Shown in pieces: positions 42,333 to 50,679 of a stretch of 64,000 bases of DNA. The notes below the pieces were generated by a model. It was not told where the DNA came from. It worked only from the letters and a program-made list of their open reading frames with translations, and made no database searches. The position numbers were made by a program, and so were the translations under genes. Source of the stretch: Streptomyces poonensis (lineage in GTDB: Bacteria; Actinomycetota; Actinomycetes; Streptomycetales; Streptomycetaceae); the NCBI RefSeq assembly GCF_014650915.1, contig NZ_BMVW01000012.1, positions 62,001-126,000 on the forward strand, written 5' to 3'. The stretch's first letter is position 1; the number at the start of each line of letters is the position of its first letter.

Positions 42333-43585
42333 CGGTCGCCACCGTCCCGCTCGTACTTGCCGAGGATCACGATGGCGTTGTTGCCGCCGAAGGCGAGCCC
42401 GTTGTTCTGGACGATTCTGAGGTCGGCGTCGACAGCGTGGTTGGGCACGCAGTCGATCTCGCACTCCGGGTCCGTGGCGGTGTGGTTGATGGTCGGCGGG
42501 ATGAAGCCGTGGGTGATGGCGAGACCGCAGGCGATCGCGCCGAGCGCGCTCGCGGCACCCATGGTGTGGCCGAGCATCGACTTCAGGGAGATGGTGCGCG
42601 GGGTAGCGGCGCCGAACACCTTGCGGATGGCGCCGGCCTCGGTGATGTCGTTGGCCTTGGTGCCGGTGCCGTGGGCGGAGATCAGGTCGACCTCCTCGGG
42701 CTTGACCCCGGCGTTGGCCAGGGCGATGCTCATGCACTGCGCGACGCTGTCGCCGTTGGGCGCGACCTGGTGGTAGGCATCGCAGTTGAGGCCGTAGCCG
42801 AGCACCTCGGCGTAGATCGTGGCACCACGGGCCAGGGCGGAGTCCAGGCTCTCCAGGACCAGCACGCCGGCGCCCTCGCCGGTGAGGATGCCCTTGCGGT
42901 TGACGTCGAAGGGCTGGCAGTGCTCGGGGGCGATGGTGCCCAGGCGGTAGAAGCCGGTGAAGGTCTTGCGGCACATCGCGTCGGCACCGCCGCACAACGC
43001 GAACTCCACCTCGCCCGAGCTCACCGCGTCGAAGCCGTACCCGATCGCGTAGTTGCCCGCGGAACAGGCCGTCGCGATGGTGGGGGCCTCGACGTCGGTG
43101 AGTTGCAGTTCCTGCGCGATGGCCGTGGAAAGTCTGGCCGCCGAGACTCGCCGTACGACCTCGGGGTCCATGTTCTCCGGACCGTCGGCGAGTTCGGCGG
43201 CCACCAGCTGGTCCAGCTCGTAGGACTCGCCGTCCGTGGTGCCGACGGAGATCAGTCCCCGTCGGCCGGCGAGTTCCACGGGATCCAGGCCAGCGTCCCG
43301 CACCGCCATCCGCGCCGCCGCGACGGCGAAGCGGCTGGCGCGTCCCAGCTCTTGCACGGGGGTGCGGGAGATCCACTGCTCGGGGGCGAACCCCTTGACC
43401 TCGCACCCGTTGACATGCGCGAAGCCCTCGACGTCGAACACCGAGATCGGGCTGACGCCGCTACGGCCCGCTCGCAGACTGCCGGTGAATTCCTCGGCCC
43501 CGATACCGATACTGGAGATCACTCCGAAGCCGGTGAGAACCACCCGGCGTTTCCCGGTTCCGGCGCCGGGGCGTGCTGAGGACAT
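42329..43585 (-). CDS. Beta-ketoacyl synthase (conserved catalytic residues, first)
   Basis: A full-length 418-residue KAS II-type ketosynthase with TACSAGNYAIGYG (Cys near 167), SAHGTGTKAND (His near 308), KSMLGHTMGAAS (Lys and His near 340) and NNGLAFGGNNA near the end. This should be the main chain-elongating ketosynthase of the type II system, working with the ACP encoded 62 bases upstream. It is joined to the second ketosynthase gene by ATGA. Confidence 0.95.
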   Translation of the reverse strand: MSSARPGAGTGKRRVVLTGFGVISSIGIGAEEFTGSLRAGRSGVSPISVFDVEGFAHVNGCEVKGFAPEQWISRTPVQELGRASRFAVAAARMAVRDAGLDPVELAGRRGLISVGTTDGESYELDQLVAAELADGPENMDPEVVRRVSAARLSTAIAQELQLTDVEAPTIATACSAGNYAIGYGFDAVSSGEVEFALCGGADAMCRKTFTGFYRLGTIAPEHCQPFDVNRKGILTGEGAGVLVLESLDSALARGATIYAEVLGYGLNCDAYHQVAPNGDSVAQCMSIALANAGVKPEEVDLISAHGTGTKANDITEAGAIRKVFGAATPRTISLKSMLGHTMGAASALGAIACGLAITHGFIPPTINHTATDPECEIDCVPNHAVDADLRIVQNNGLAFGGNNAIVILGKYERDGGDR

Positions 43586-43647
43586 GCTGTTTCCCCTTCA
43601 GACCTTGGGATGCAGACCCTGCGATCAACGGAGCTACTGGGCGCAGG

Positions 43648-43899
43648 TCAGCGGACGGGCGCCTCGGCGACCACCTTGTAGACCGCCTCCAGGTTGATCA
43701 TCTGAGCCAGCTCGGACTGGTCGATGGTAATTCCGAATTCCTTCTCCAAGGAGGCCAGAATTTCGATGGCGCGCAGCGAGTCGGCACCGTGGTCGTCGAT
43801 GAAGAGGCTGGTCTCCGTCACCTCGTCCTCTTCGAGTTCGAGGATGTCGCAGACGATTTCCTTGATGGCCGAGCGGCGGTCGCTGGTCATGGTCGACAT
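43648..43899 (-). CDS. Acyl carrier protein
   Basis: An 83-residue acidic carrier protein. The phosphopantetheine site is HGADSLRAIEIL (Ser near 41), within the usual four-helix pattern (IKEIVCDILELEEDEV; LEKEFGITI). It is the single discrete ACP in the window and should carry the growing reduced polyketide chain. It lies between the MbtH gene and the first ketosynthase. Confidence 0.95.
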   Translation of the reverse strand: MSTMTSDRRSAIKEIVCDILELEEDEVTETSLFIDDHGADSLRAIEILASLEKEFGITIDQSELAQMINLEAVYKVVAEAPVR

Positions 43900-43957
43900 G
43901 GTTCTTTTCTCCTCGGTGGTTCGGTCGTCATCTGGCCGGCGCAGGAGTTGCTGGTTC

Positions 43958-44176
43958 TCAGGAGTCCTGGACAGCCATGGCGTCGGCGAGACTGCGCGGA
44001 CGCATATCGGTCCAGTGGTCGTTCACGTAGTCGATGCACTCCTGACGGGCGGCTGCGCCGTGCACCGTCCGCCAGCCCGCCGGAACCTCGGCGAAAACCG
44101 GCCAGAGCGAATGCTGACCCTCGTCGTTCACGAGCACGTAGTACTCGGCGTTGTCGTCCTCGAATGGATTGGCCAT
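43958..44176 (-). CDS. MbtH-like protein
   Basis: A 72-residue MbtH protein with the family pattern MANPFEDDNAEYYVLVNDEGQHSLWP, VPAGW, and ECIDYVNDHWTDMRP with the conserved Trp residues. MbtH proteins bind and activate NRPS adenylation domains. This one probably serves the NRPS at the left end of the window and the rest of that assembly line. It is the first gene of the leftward operon; GAAGGGG precedes its ATG. Confidence 0.95.
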   Translation of the reverse strand: MANPFEDDNAEYYVLVNDEGQHSLWPVFAEVPAGWRTVHGAAARQECIDYVNDHWTDMRPRSLADAMAVQDS

Positions 44177-44712
44177 CGAAGCTGTCCCCTTCCCGGAACT
44201 GTCACCGAATTCGGGTCAACCCTAAGCATCACCGATCGACGCCAACAAGAGATTCCGGAGACCGATTCGACGCAGCGTTCGAGAGTTTCCAATGAGAAAA
44301 ATCGAATAATGCGTTGCGCAGCTTTCGGTCACCGTCCCGCAGAGCCTCCCCGGGGGTCTTGCCGGAACGTTCCGGTCCTGGGCGGGCGCCACGGCGATCG
44401 AGTCGCCCGGAACGAGCCGACATCGGCCCTTCGCCGGTCGGACGCCCCTGTCGTACGTCCGGAACACCGCGGCGAGGACGGGCGGGTGGAGCTCCGGAGC
44501 ACCCGGATCACCACCTCGATCACGCTGCCGGTGCCGGTGGCCGCCTACGGCGCGACCCGAAGGTCATCGAAGATTTCTTGGCCCGACGGCACGGTCCAGG
44601 GTCGGCCGACGCCCCGATCCTTCCGGTGCCACGACCAGCGTCGCGCCCGCTGGTCGGCGCGCACGCACCGCCGCGGCGGACGACGACGCGGAAGCCGGCC
44701 GGACGCCAAAGC
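44177..44712. promoter_or_regulatory. Intergenic region upstream of the leftward operon
   Basis: About 540 bases without a supportable gene; open frames here lack homology. The part nearest MbtH (44220-44330) is AT-richer than its surroundings and must hold the promoter of the MbtH-ACP-ketosynthase operon. A TTGACC on the minus strand near 44216 is a possible -35 element but lacks a convincing -10. Confidence 0.35.
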
Positions 44713-44747
44713 GCCGTGCCCCACGGCAAGTTCCCGTGGGGCACGGC
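44713..44747 (-). terminator. Perfect 14-bp hairpin
   Basis: Bases 44713-44726 (GCCGTGCCCCACGG) pair exactly with 44734-44747 across a 7-base loop. It lies 37 bases beyond the stop of the leftward membrane-protein gene and would end its transcript. Confidence 0.8.
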
Positions 44748-44783
44748 GAGTCGGAGCTGGAGCGGCGCGGATTCGGCCGTCCG

Positions 44784-45347
44784 TCAGGCCGCGGCCCGCG
44801 CGGCGGCCGTCCGGCGGCGGTAGTAGGAGTAGGTGACCGCCCCGAGCAGCGGCGCCCACGCGAGCAGCGGACCGTAGGACAGGCCCAGGACCCACCCGGT
44901 GCTCATCACGCCCGCGGGATCCTGCCCGTCCGAGCCGATCACCGGCTCGGGGTGGTAGTGGAAGAGGAAGTTGTTCAGCAGGACGTAGGCCAAGAGCGAG
45001 GTGATGGCGAGCACCCCCAGCGCGGCCGGAACGACCGCGGCGGCCACCGGTACCGGCCGGCCGCCCACGAGTGGGATCCATTGCGGCAGAATCTCGCCCC
45101 ATGGCCGGACGAGGCCGAGGGTGAGCAGCGCGAGTAACTCGGAAACCACGGTCAGCAAGAGCATGTACGCCTCTTCGGCGATGCTCGCCTCGCCTTCCAG
45201 CCATCCGAAGAGCATGCCGACGACGACGGCCACCCGCCACAGCCCCGAGGGCAGAACGCACCACGGTACGGCTTTGGCCGACCACTCAGCCCAGCGCGGG
45301 ACGGGTGGTGACAGGGGGATGGGGGTACGAGCGGCGGTCGCGGTCAT
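44784..45347 (-). CDS. Multi-pass membrane protein (LPSGLWR family, second copy)
   Basis: A protein of 187 residues with about four hydrophobic segments, paralogous to the product of 5321-5944 (shared LPSGLWRV, WGE..P.W.P.V.GRPVPV, GPLLAWAPLLGAVTYSYYRRR). AAGGAAG lies 5 bases before the ATG. It is separated from the MbtH operon by a terminator, so it has its own transcript. Function unknown; two copies in one cluster suggest a product-related membrane role. Confidence 0.8.
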   Translation of the reverse strand: MTATAARTPIPLSPPVPRWAEWSAKAVPWCVLPSGLWRVAVVVGMLFGWLEGEASIAEEAYMLLLTVVSELLALLTLGLVRPWGEILPQWIPLVGGRPVPVAAAVVPAALGVLAITSLLAYVLLNNFLFHYHPEPVIGSDGQDPAGVMSTGWVLGLSYGPLLAWAPLLGAVTYSYYRRRTAAARAAA

Positions 45348-45645
45348 GGCGCTTCCTTCTGCGGTCGCGGGGAGGATCCTCACCGATTATGGGCCGCGGT
45401 GCGCTGCCGAAGAATCATACGCAGGTATTGCGTGCCTCCCCCACGGGGTGGAGGCGGGACGCTCGGAAAGTACTGCGTAGGGAGCCGATTCATCGGAAGA
45501 GCCTGGCAGGAAGCTGCATTTCCGCCACTGTCGGCACTGCAGCGGACCTACGACGAGTTCCGGTCAGGGCCCAGTATCAGCCAGTGCCTCGATCCCGGAG
45601 TGACTCGGCTCCAGGGGGGCGAGGCCCGTCCCGGAGCCGGTCGGA

Positions 45646-45906
45646 TCACACCGGTGCACAGACGCCTTTGATGCTGTCGATCAGGGCGAGTACGGCCCGG
45701 GCGGACGGCAGTATCATGCGGCCCTCCCGAGTGAGTCTCGCCCCGGTGGAATCTCGGATGAAAAGTTTGGTGCCCAATATCTGCTCAAGGCACTTGATCT
45801 GGTAGCTGATGGCAGGTTGCGAATAACCGAGTACTTTTGCGGCCTGATCCATGCGTCCGGTCTCGGCCACGGAGACAAAAGCCCGGAATTCACGCTCGTG
45901 CATCAC
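45646..45906 (-). CDS. LysR DNA-binding domain protein, no effector domain
   Basis: An 86-residue protein that is essentially only a LysR winged helix-turn-helix: REFRAFVSVAETGRMDQAAK, then YSQPAISYQIKCLEQILGTKLFIRDSTGARLTREG, ending soon after RAVLALIDSIKG. Full LysR proteins are about 300 residues. The sequence ends cleanly, so it is either a truncated relic or a minimal DNA-binding protein. A Met pair at 45906/45903 gives the start. About 300 bases on its left side (45348-45645) contain no gene that I recognise. Confidence 0.75.
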   Translation of the reverse strand: MMHEREFRAFVSVAETGRMDQAAKVLGYSQPAISYQIKCLEQILGTKLFIRDSTGARLTREGRMILPSARAVLALIDSIKGVCAPV

Positions 45907-46034
45907 TCCCCCTGTCTCTCGGTGAACACAAGCGATTTCGAGCGATTCCCGTGCCGAAGCGACGGAATCACTGAGCTCCTCTCCATGTCAGCTCACTTGC
46001 GGTATGAGGGCAATGGGAGGTGCAGGAAGCTGCA

Positions 46035-46103
46035 CATGCGGCCGAACCGTCGGCCGCGCATGCCGAAGGCGCCCTCGGGGGGTGCCCCCTAAGGCGCCTT
46101 CGG
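46035..46103 (-). terminator. Two adjacent hairpins ending the ABC transporter operon
   Basis: A first hairpin pairs CATGCG-GCCGA (from 46035) with TCGGCCGCGCATG (to 46062), with a two-base bulge. A second pairs CCGAAGGCGCC (46063-46073) exactly with GGCGCCTTCGG (46093-46103), with an inner GGGGG/CCCCC pairing. They lie 79 bases or more past the ABC permease stop on the minus strand. Confidence 0.75.
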
Positions 46104-46181
46104 TCATCACCAGACCAGGTCGCACAGTAGACGCACGATCAGCACGGCCTCCCGGCGGCCCGGCCGGCGCCCTCCACTCAG

Positions 46182-48725
46182 TCAGCCATGGCTGATGGCC
46201 GTGAGGACGTTGAGGCGGGCACCGCGCCGCGCGGGGGCGAGAGAAGCGATGACTCCCACGACCCCCGCACCGATCAGATAGGCGAGCAACTGGCCCCAGG
46301 GCAGCGCGAGCGCGCTGACTCCCTGGTCCTCCAAGGCACGGGCCGCCGCGAGACCGAGCAAGCCGCCGACCATGATGCCGAGGACCGCGCCGAAGAGCGA
46401 GATCACCACCGACTCGGTCATGATCATGCGCACGGTCTGGCCACGGGTGAGGCCGATCGCCCGCAGCATGCCCATCTCCTTGGTCCGCTCCAGAATCGAC
46501 AGGGCGAGGGTGTTCACGATGCCCAGCACCGCGATGAGCATCGCCACACCGAGGAGCCCCTGCACGACGGTGAGCACCGTGTCGAACGCTCCGCCGAACA
46601 TCTCGATCACGTCGGCGCGGGTCCGCACGGTGACCTCGGGGCTGTCCTTGAGCAACGCGGCGATCTGCGCGCGGGCCTTGGACTCGTCCGCCCCGGCCGC
46701 CAGCTGGAAGTACGCCTGCGAAGGCTGCTTGGACCGGAAGTCGGCCTCGGCGTCGGCCCAGGGCACGACGATGCCGCTGGACAGCGTGGTGTCCTGAAAG
46801 ACGCCGGCCACCCGGTAGGCGCGCGCGTCACCTCGCTGGAACTGAAGGGTGACCCGGTCACCGGTTTTCAGGCCCCGTCTCTCGGCGGTGTTCTCGTTCA
46901 TGACCACGGTGCCTGGAGCCAGGGTGTCGAGGTTCCCCTCGGCCTTCTTGAGGCCCAGCACCTCCCGAGCCTTCGACCAGTCCTGCCAGGCGGCGACCGG
47001 CTGGTTCTCCTTGCCGACCGTGGCCATGTCCAGCGTCGCGGCCGCGACGTTCTGCACCCCTGGCGCCTCGGCGATCCGATTCAGCGCGGCCGGGTCGATG
47101 GTGGCGGAGGCCGCCGAACCCGCGTCTCCCATGGCCACCAGGTCGGCCTTCAGGTCCCGGTTGATGCCCCGGTTGACGCTGTCCTCGGCGGAGGCGGCCA
47201 CAGTGCTGATCGCCGTGACCAAGGCCACCCCGATCATCATCGCCGAGGCGGTGATGGCCGTACGGCGGGGATTGCGGGCCGAGTTCCGGCGACCGAGTGC
47301 TCCGGGCGTCGCACGGGCGAACAGCGCCCCGAGCACCTCCACCGACGGCTTGCTGATCAGCGGGGTGAGCAGGGAGATACCGACGAAGGCCAGGAGGATG
47401 CCGGTGATGAGGGGAGCGGCGCCACCGGAGCCGAAGAGTCCGAGGGCCAGGAGCACGAGACCGATCCCGAGCAGGGCCGTCCCGGCCCAGGTCTGCTTGC
47501 GGTGCCTGTCCTGCGGTGTCGCGGCCGCGCGGATCACCGCGATGGGGGCTACCTTCGAGGCCCGCAGGGCGGGGACGAGCGCGGCCAGCATCGTCACGAC
47601 GATGCCCACCGTGAACGAGACGACCACGGCGCTGGTAGGCACTGACAGCCCGGCCACCTCGAGGCCGTCGGTCGACGAGGCCAGCAGGTCGGCGCCGAGC
47701 GCCCCGATGCCGATGCCGGCGGCCAGGCCCAGCGTCGAGGAGACCAGGCCGACTGCGAACGACTCCAGGAGCACGGAGCCGATCACCTGCTTGCGGCTGG
47801 CGCCCAGGGCCCGCAGCAGGGCGAGTTCACGCATCCGTTGGGCGATGATGATCGAGAACGTGTTGATGATCAGGAAGATGCCGACGAACACCGCGACGCC
47901 CGCGAAGCCCAGGAGCACCATGCCCATCATGTCCAGGATGTCGCGCGCCTCGTCGGACTCCCGCTCGGCCAGTTGGCTGCCCGTCAGCACGTCGTACCGG
48001 GCGCCGAGTTCCCTGGCGAGTGCGGACTGTACGGCGGCTGCCGAGGCATCGGCGGCAAGCGTGACCTTGACCCCGGAGTAACCACCGGTCGTGCCGAGCA
48101 TCAGGCGCTGGGCGACCGGTTCGGTGAAGGCCACCGTCTGCTCGCCGCTGATGGAGTCACGGTCGCCGGAGAAACCGAAGACACCGGCCACGACGAATGT
48201 CCGCCGGGGCTCGTTCGTCAGCACACCGACCTTGTCGCCGACCTCGAGCCCCGCCTTCTCGGCGAGACCGGCGTTGACGGCCACCTCGGTGTCCGATGTC
48301 GGCTCATGGCCCGACCGCAGCGAGATCAGCTCGCTCTCCCCGCGCCAGCTCTCGCCGTACCGGGGTCCCCCGGTCCCCGGCACCACCTTGCCGTCCTTGC
48401 CGATGACGCGGGCGCCCTCGGCCCGTACCAGTCCGCTCGTCCCGGCGACACCGGGGAGTTTCGCCACCCGGTCGACCGTCGCCCGGTCCAGCGGCGGTAC
48501 CACCGTAATGTCGTCGGAGGCAGTGGACTTCACCTTGGGCTTGAGCGCCACGTGCAGGTCGATGTCCTCGTAGGCGCCGGTGAACTGGGCGTCGATGGAC
48601 CGGTTGAGGGTGTCCTTGATGACCATCGAACCGGACACGAACATCACCGCGAGCACGACCGCGAGGCCCGACAGGACCAGCCGGAGCTTGCGGGACAGCA
48701 AGCTCTTGAGGGTGAGCTTCAGCAT
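46182..48725 (-). CDS. ABC transporter permease (MacB/FtsX type, two FtsX domains)
   Basis: A permease of 847 residues. It starts MLKLTLKSLLSRKLRLVLSGLAVVLAVMFVSG, has one N-terminal membrane helix, a large extracytoplasmic region, a first group of three helices (about 260-440), a further segment, a second extracytoplasmic region and a final three-helix FtsX group (about 725-840, including GMLRAIGLTRGQTVRMIM). Such two-domain proteins pair with a LolD/MacB-like ATPase to move lipophilic or peptide products outward. It overlaps the ATPase gene (TGATG). The likely job is product export. Confidence 0.9.
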   Translation of the reverse strand: MLKLTLKSLLSRKLRLVLSGLAVVLAVMFVSGSMVIKDTLNRSIDAQFTGAYEDIDLHVALKPKVKSTASDDITVVPPLDRATVDRVAKLPGVAGTSGLVRAEGARVIGKDGKVVPGTGGPRYGESWRGESELISLRSGHEPTSDTEVAVNAGLAEKAGLEVGDKVGVLTNEPRRTFVVAGVFGFSGDRDSISGEQTVAFTEPVAQRLMLGTTGGYSGVKVTLAADASAAAVQSALARELGARYDVLTGSQLAERESDEARDILDMMGMVLLGFAGVAVFVGIFLIINTFSIIIAQRMRELALLRALGASRKQVIGSVLLESFAVGLVSSTLGLAAGIGIGALGADLLASSTDGLEVAGLSVPTSAVVVSFTVGIVVTMLAALVPALRASKVAPIAVIRAAATPQDRHRKQTWAGTALLGIGLVLLALGLFGSGGAAPLITGILLAFVGISLLTPLISKPSVEVLGALFARATPGALGRRNSARNPRRTAITASAMMIGVALVTAISTVAASAEDSVNRGINRDLKADLVAMGDAGSAASATIDPAALNRIAEAPGVQNVAAATLDMATVGKENQPVAAWQDWSKAREVLGLKKAEGNLDTLAPGTVVMNENTAERRGLKTGDRVTLQFQRGDARAYRVAGVFQDTTLSSGIVVPWADAEADFRSKQPSQAYFQLAAGADESKARAQIAALLKDSPEVTVRTRADVIEMFGGAFDTVLTVVQGLLGVAMLIAVLGIVNTLALSILERTKEMGMLRAIGLTRGQTVRMIMTESVVISLFGAVLGIMVGGLLGLAAARALEDQGVSALALPWGQLLAYLIGAGVVGVIASLAPARRGARLNVLTAISHG

Positions 48726-49498
48726 CACGCCACCCGTGCCCTGCTGTCGAGCGAGCGCATGGTGTCGATGACGGCGTCGGCGGTCGGATCCCGCAGCTCG
48801 TCCACGATCCGGCCGTCGGTCAGGAAGATGACGCGGTCGGCGTAGGAGGCGGCGCGGGGGTCGTGCGTGACCATGACAATGGTCTGGCCGAGGCTGCGGA
48901 CGGAGTCCCGCAGGAACTCGAGGACTTCGGCGCCGGACACGGAGTCGAGATTGCCGGTGGGCTCGTCGGCGAAGATGACCTCCGGCTGGGAGACCAGCGC
49001 GCGGGCGCACGCCACCCGCTGCTGCTGACCACCGGAGAGCTGGGCGGGCAGGTGGTGCAGCCGCTGCGCCAGACCCACGGTGTCGACCACCCGGTCGAAC
49101 CAGTCCTTCGACGGCTTGCGCCCCGCGATCGACAGCGGCAACAGAATGTTCTCCTCAGCCGTCAGCGACGGCAGCAGGTTGAACTGCTGGAAGATGAAGC
49201 CGATCCGGCTTCGGCGGAGCAAGGTGAGTTGCTTGTCGGACATGTCACTCACTCGGATGTCCCCGATGAACACTTCACCGGCCGTCACGGTGTCGAGGCC
49301 GGCCAGTATGTGCATGAGCGTTGATTTCCCTGAGCCCGACGGGCCCATGATGGCGGTGAACTCGCCAGCCGTGAACTCGACATCCACGCCACGCAGCGCC
49401 GCCACTTGCGCCTCGCCTTCGCCGTGCAGCTTTGTCACGCCGACAGCCCGGGCGACACTCTGCCGTGTTGCGGACGTCGAAACGGTCACGGTCATCAC
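48725..49498 (-). CDS. ABC transporter ATP-binding protein (MacB/LolD type)
   Basis: A 257-residue ATPase with Walker A GPSGSGKST, Q-loop IFQQFNLLPSLTAEENI, signature LSGGQQQRVACARAL, Walker B VIFADEPTGNLDS and switch His in VMVTHDP. The family energises FtsX-type permeases, one of which follows with a TGATG overlap. The pair sits at the edge of the biosynthetic cluster and is the best candidate exporter. Confidence 0.95.
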   Translation of the reverse strand: MMTVTVSTSATRQSVARAVGVTKLHGEGEAQVAALRGVDVEFTAGEFTAIMGPSGSGKSTLMHILAGLDTVTAGEVFIGDIRVSDMSDKQLTLLRRSRIGFIFQQFNLLPSLTAEENILLPLSIAGRKPSKDWFDRVVDTVGLAQRLHHLPAQLSGGQQQRVACARALVSQPEVIFADEPTGNLDSVSGAEVLEFLRDSVRSLGQTIVMVTHDPRAASYADRVIFLTDGRIVDELRDPTADAVIDTMRSLDSRARVA

Positions 49499-49724
49499 TC
49501 ACACTCCCCACACGGGTTGATTCGGACGGTCCATGACCGGAGCACTGTGCACCGTGTCCGGTGGATCCACAGGAGCCGAGGAGTGACCGGAAGCGGCCAC
49601 AGCACCCGAACGTCATCGATGCTCCTCCGGGAGCGTCCGCTTTCCGAGTCCGCATAGAACTCTTGAAACCAGCCCCTCGCCCCATGGCACTTCGAGGATC
49701 CCCCCGTGCCGTGAGGCATCGATG

Positions 49725-50556
49725 TCAGCTCGTACCAGTCCGCTTCCTACGACACGGACGGCCTCTCCTTCGTTTCCATCGAGTCGACGGAGGGCCCTTC
49801 GTACGTCGACCCGGAACTCGCCGCCCGTACCTGGAGATGTGTCCGTAGCGCACGGTGCGGTCCGAGCCGCGCACCGTGGGGGTGAGCCCGGCCCAGGAGG
49901 CGAGCTTGCGGGCCGAGGAGAACCGGCGAATGTCTCCGATCTCCGTGAGGACGACCAGCGCGGTGAGCGGGCCGATACCGGGCAGCGCGGTCAGGGCCTT
50001 GACCCGCGGATCCTGGGCGAGCGCGGCGTCGAGCCGGTCGATGACCAGCTGCAGTGCGTCTATGACCTCCAGCCGGTCGGCCACCGCCTGCCGGGCGCTG
50101 TCCGGCAGCGGCAGGGCCTCCAGCCATTCACGGCCCGGGGCACTCCAGCAGTTGCCGGCACGGCCTGTCCGGTCACAGCCGTAGTCGGCGAGGACCGCGT
50201 GGATCCGGTTGCGCAACAGGAGTCCGTAGCCGCACGAGCTGGGCCCGGTGGCGCAGCACGGCACGTTGCTCACGTATTGCTGCGGGGGCGATCCACGCCT
50301 CGGGCAGCAGATCCGTGCGCAGCAGGTGGGCCAGGTGCGGCTCGAAGCCGTAGTCCTGGAGCAGCTCGATCAGCCAGCCCCAGCCGAACGCCGCATCGAA
50401 CGCCACTGGCGTACCCACCGGAAGATCGCCGATTACGCCCAGCACCGTCTCGCGCCCGTTGGGCACATTCCGGTTCACCGCCGTCCGGCCGCTCTCGTCC
50501 AGCACAGCGATCTGCGACCGGCGGCGATGCACATCGATCCCGACGTAAGCCTCCAT
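49725..50556 (-). pseudogene. IS110-family transposase remnant
   Basis: Two overlapping frames make up one broken IS110-type (DEDD) transposase. The N-terminal part (50556 to about 50240) begins MEAYVGIDVHRRRSQIAVLDE and reaches LVRLRT. The rest continues in another frame as LLRNRIHAVLADYG and includes LTALPGIGPLTALVVLTEIGD. Compared with the family, the segment normally holding the K(N)DK.DA motif is missing between FEPHLAH and LLRTDLLPEAW, and the C-terminal tail is not family-like. It therefore carries an internal deletion, a one-base frameshift near 50225 and a damaged end, and should be inactive. It lies just outside the ABC transporter operon. Confidence 0.85.
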
Positions 50557-50679
50557 CGCGGGCCTCCTGGCCCGGACTCGGCTCCCCCTCAGAAGGGTGC
50601 TCCGGACGCGACCGGAGGGAAGCCCCGGCCCTCATAGGGTCCGGTCAGGTGGGGATGGCGCTGTTCTTTCTTAGAGCCT

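Noticed and set aside
44314..44823. Overlapping Arg/Pro-rich open frames upstream of the MbtH operon
   Set aside because: They have no ribosome site, no homology and typical GC-frame composition; the region reads better as promoter and terminator.
1..49500. A phytoene-dehydrogenase-like or P450 enzyme, expected in cinnamoyl lipopeptide clusters
   Set aside because: None is present in this window, so aromatic ring formation and beta-hydroxylation are not claimed; they could be encoded to the left.
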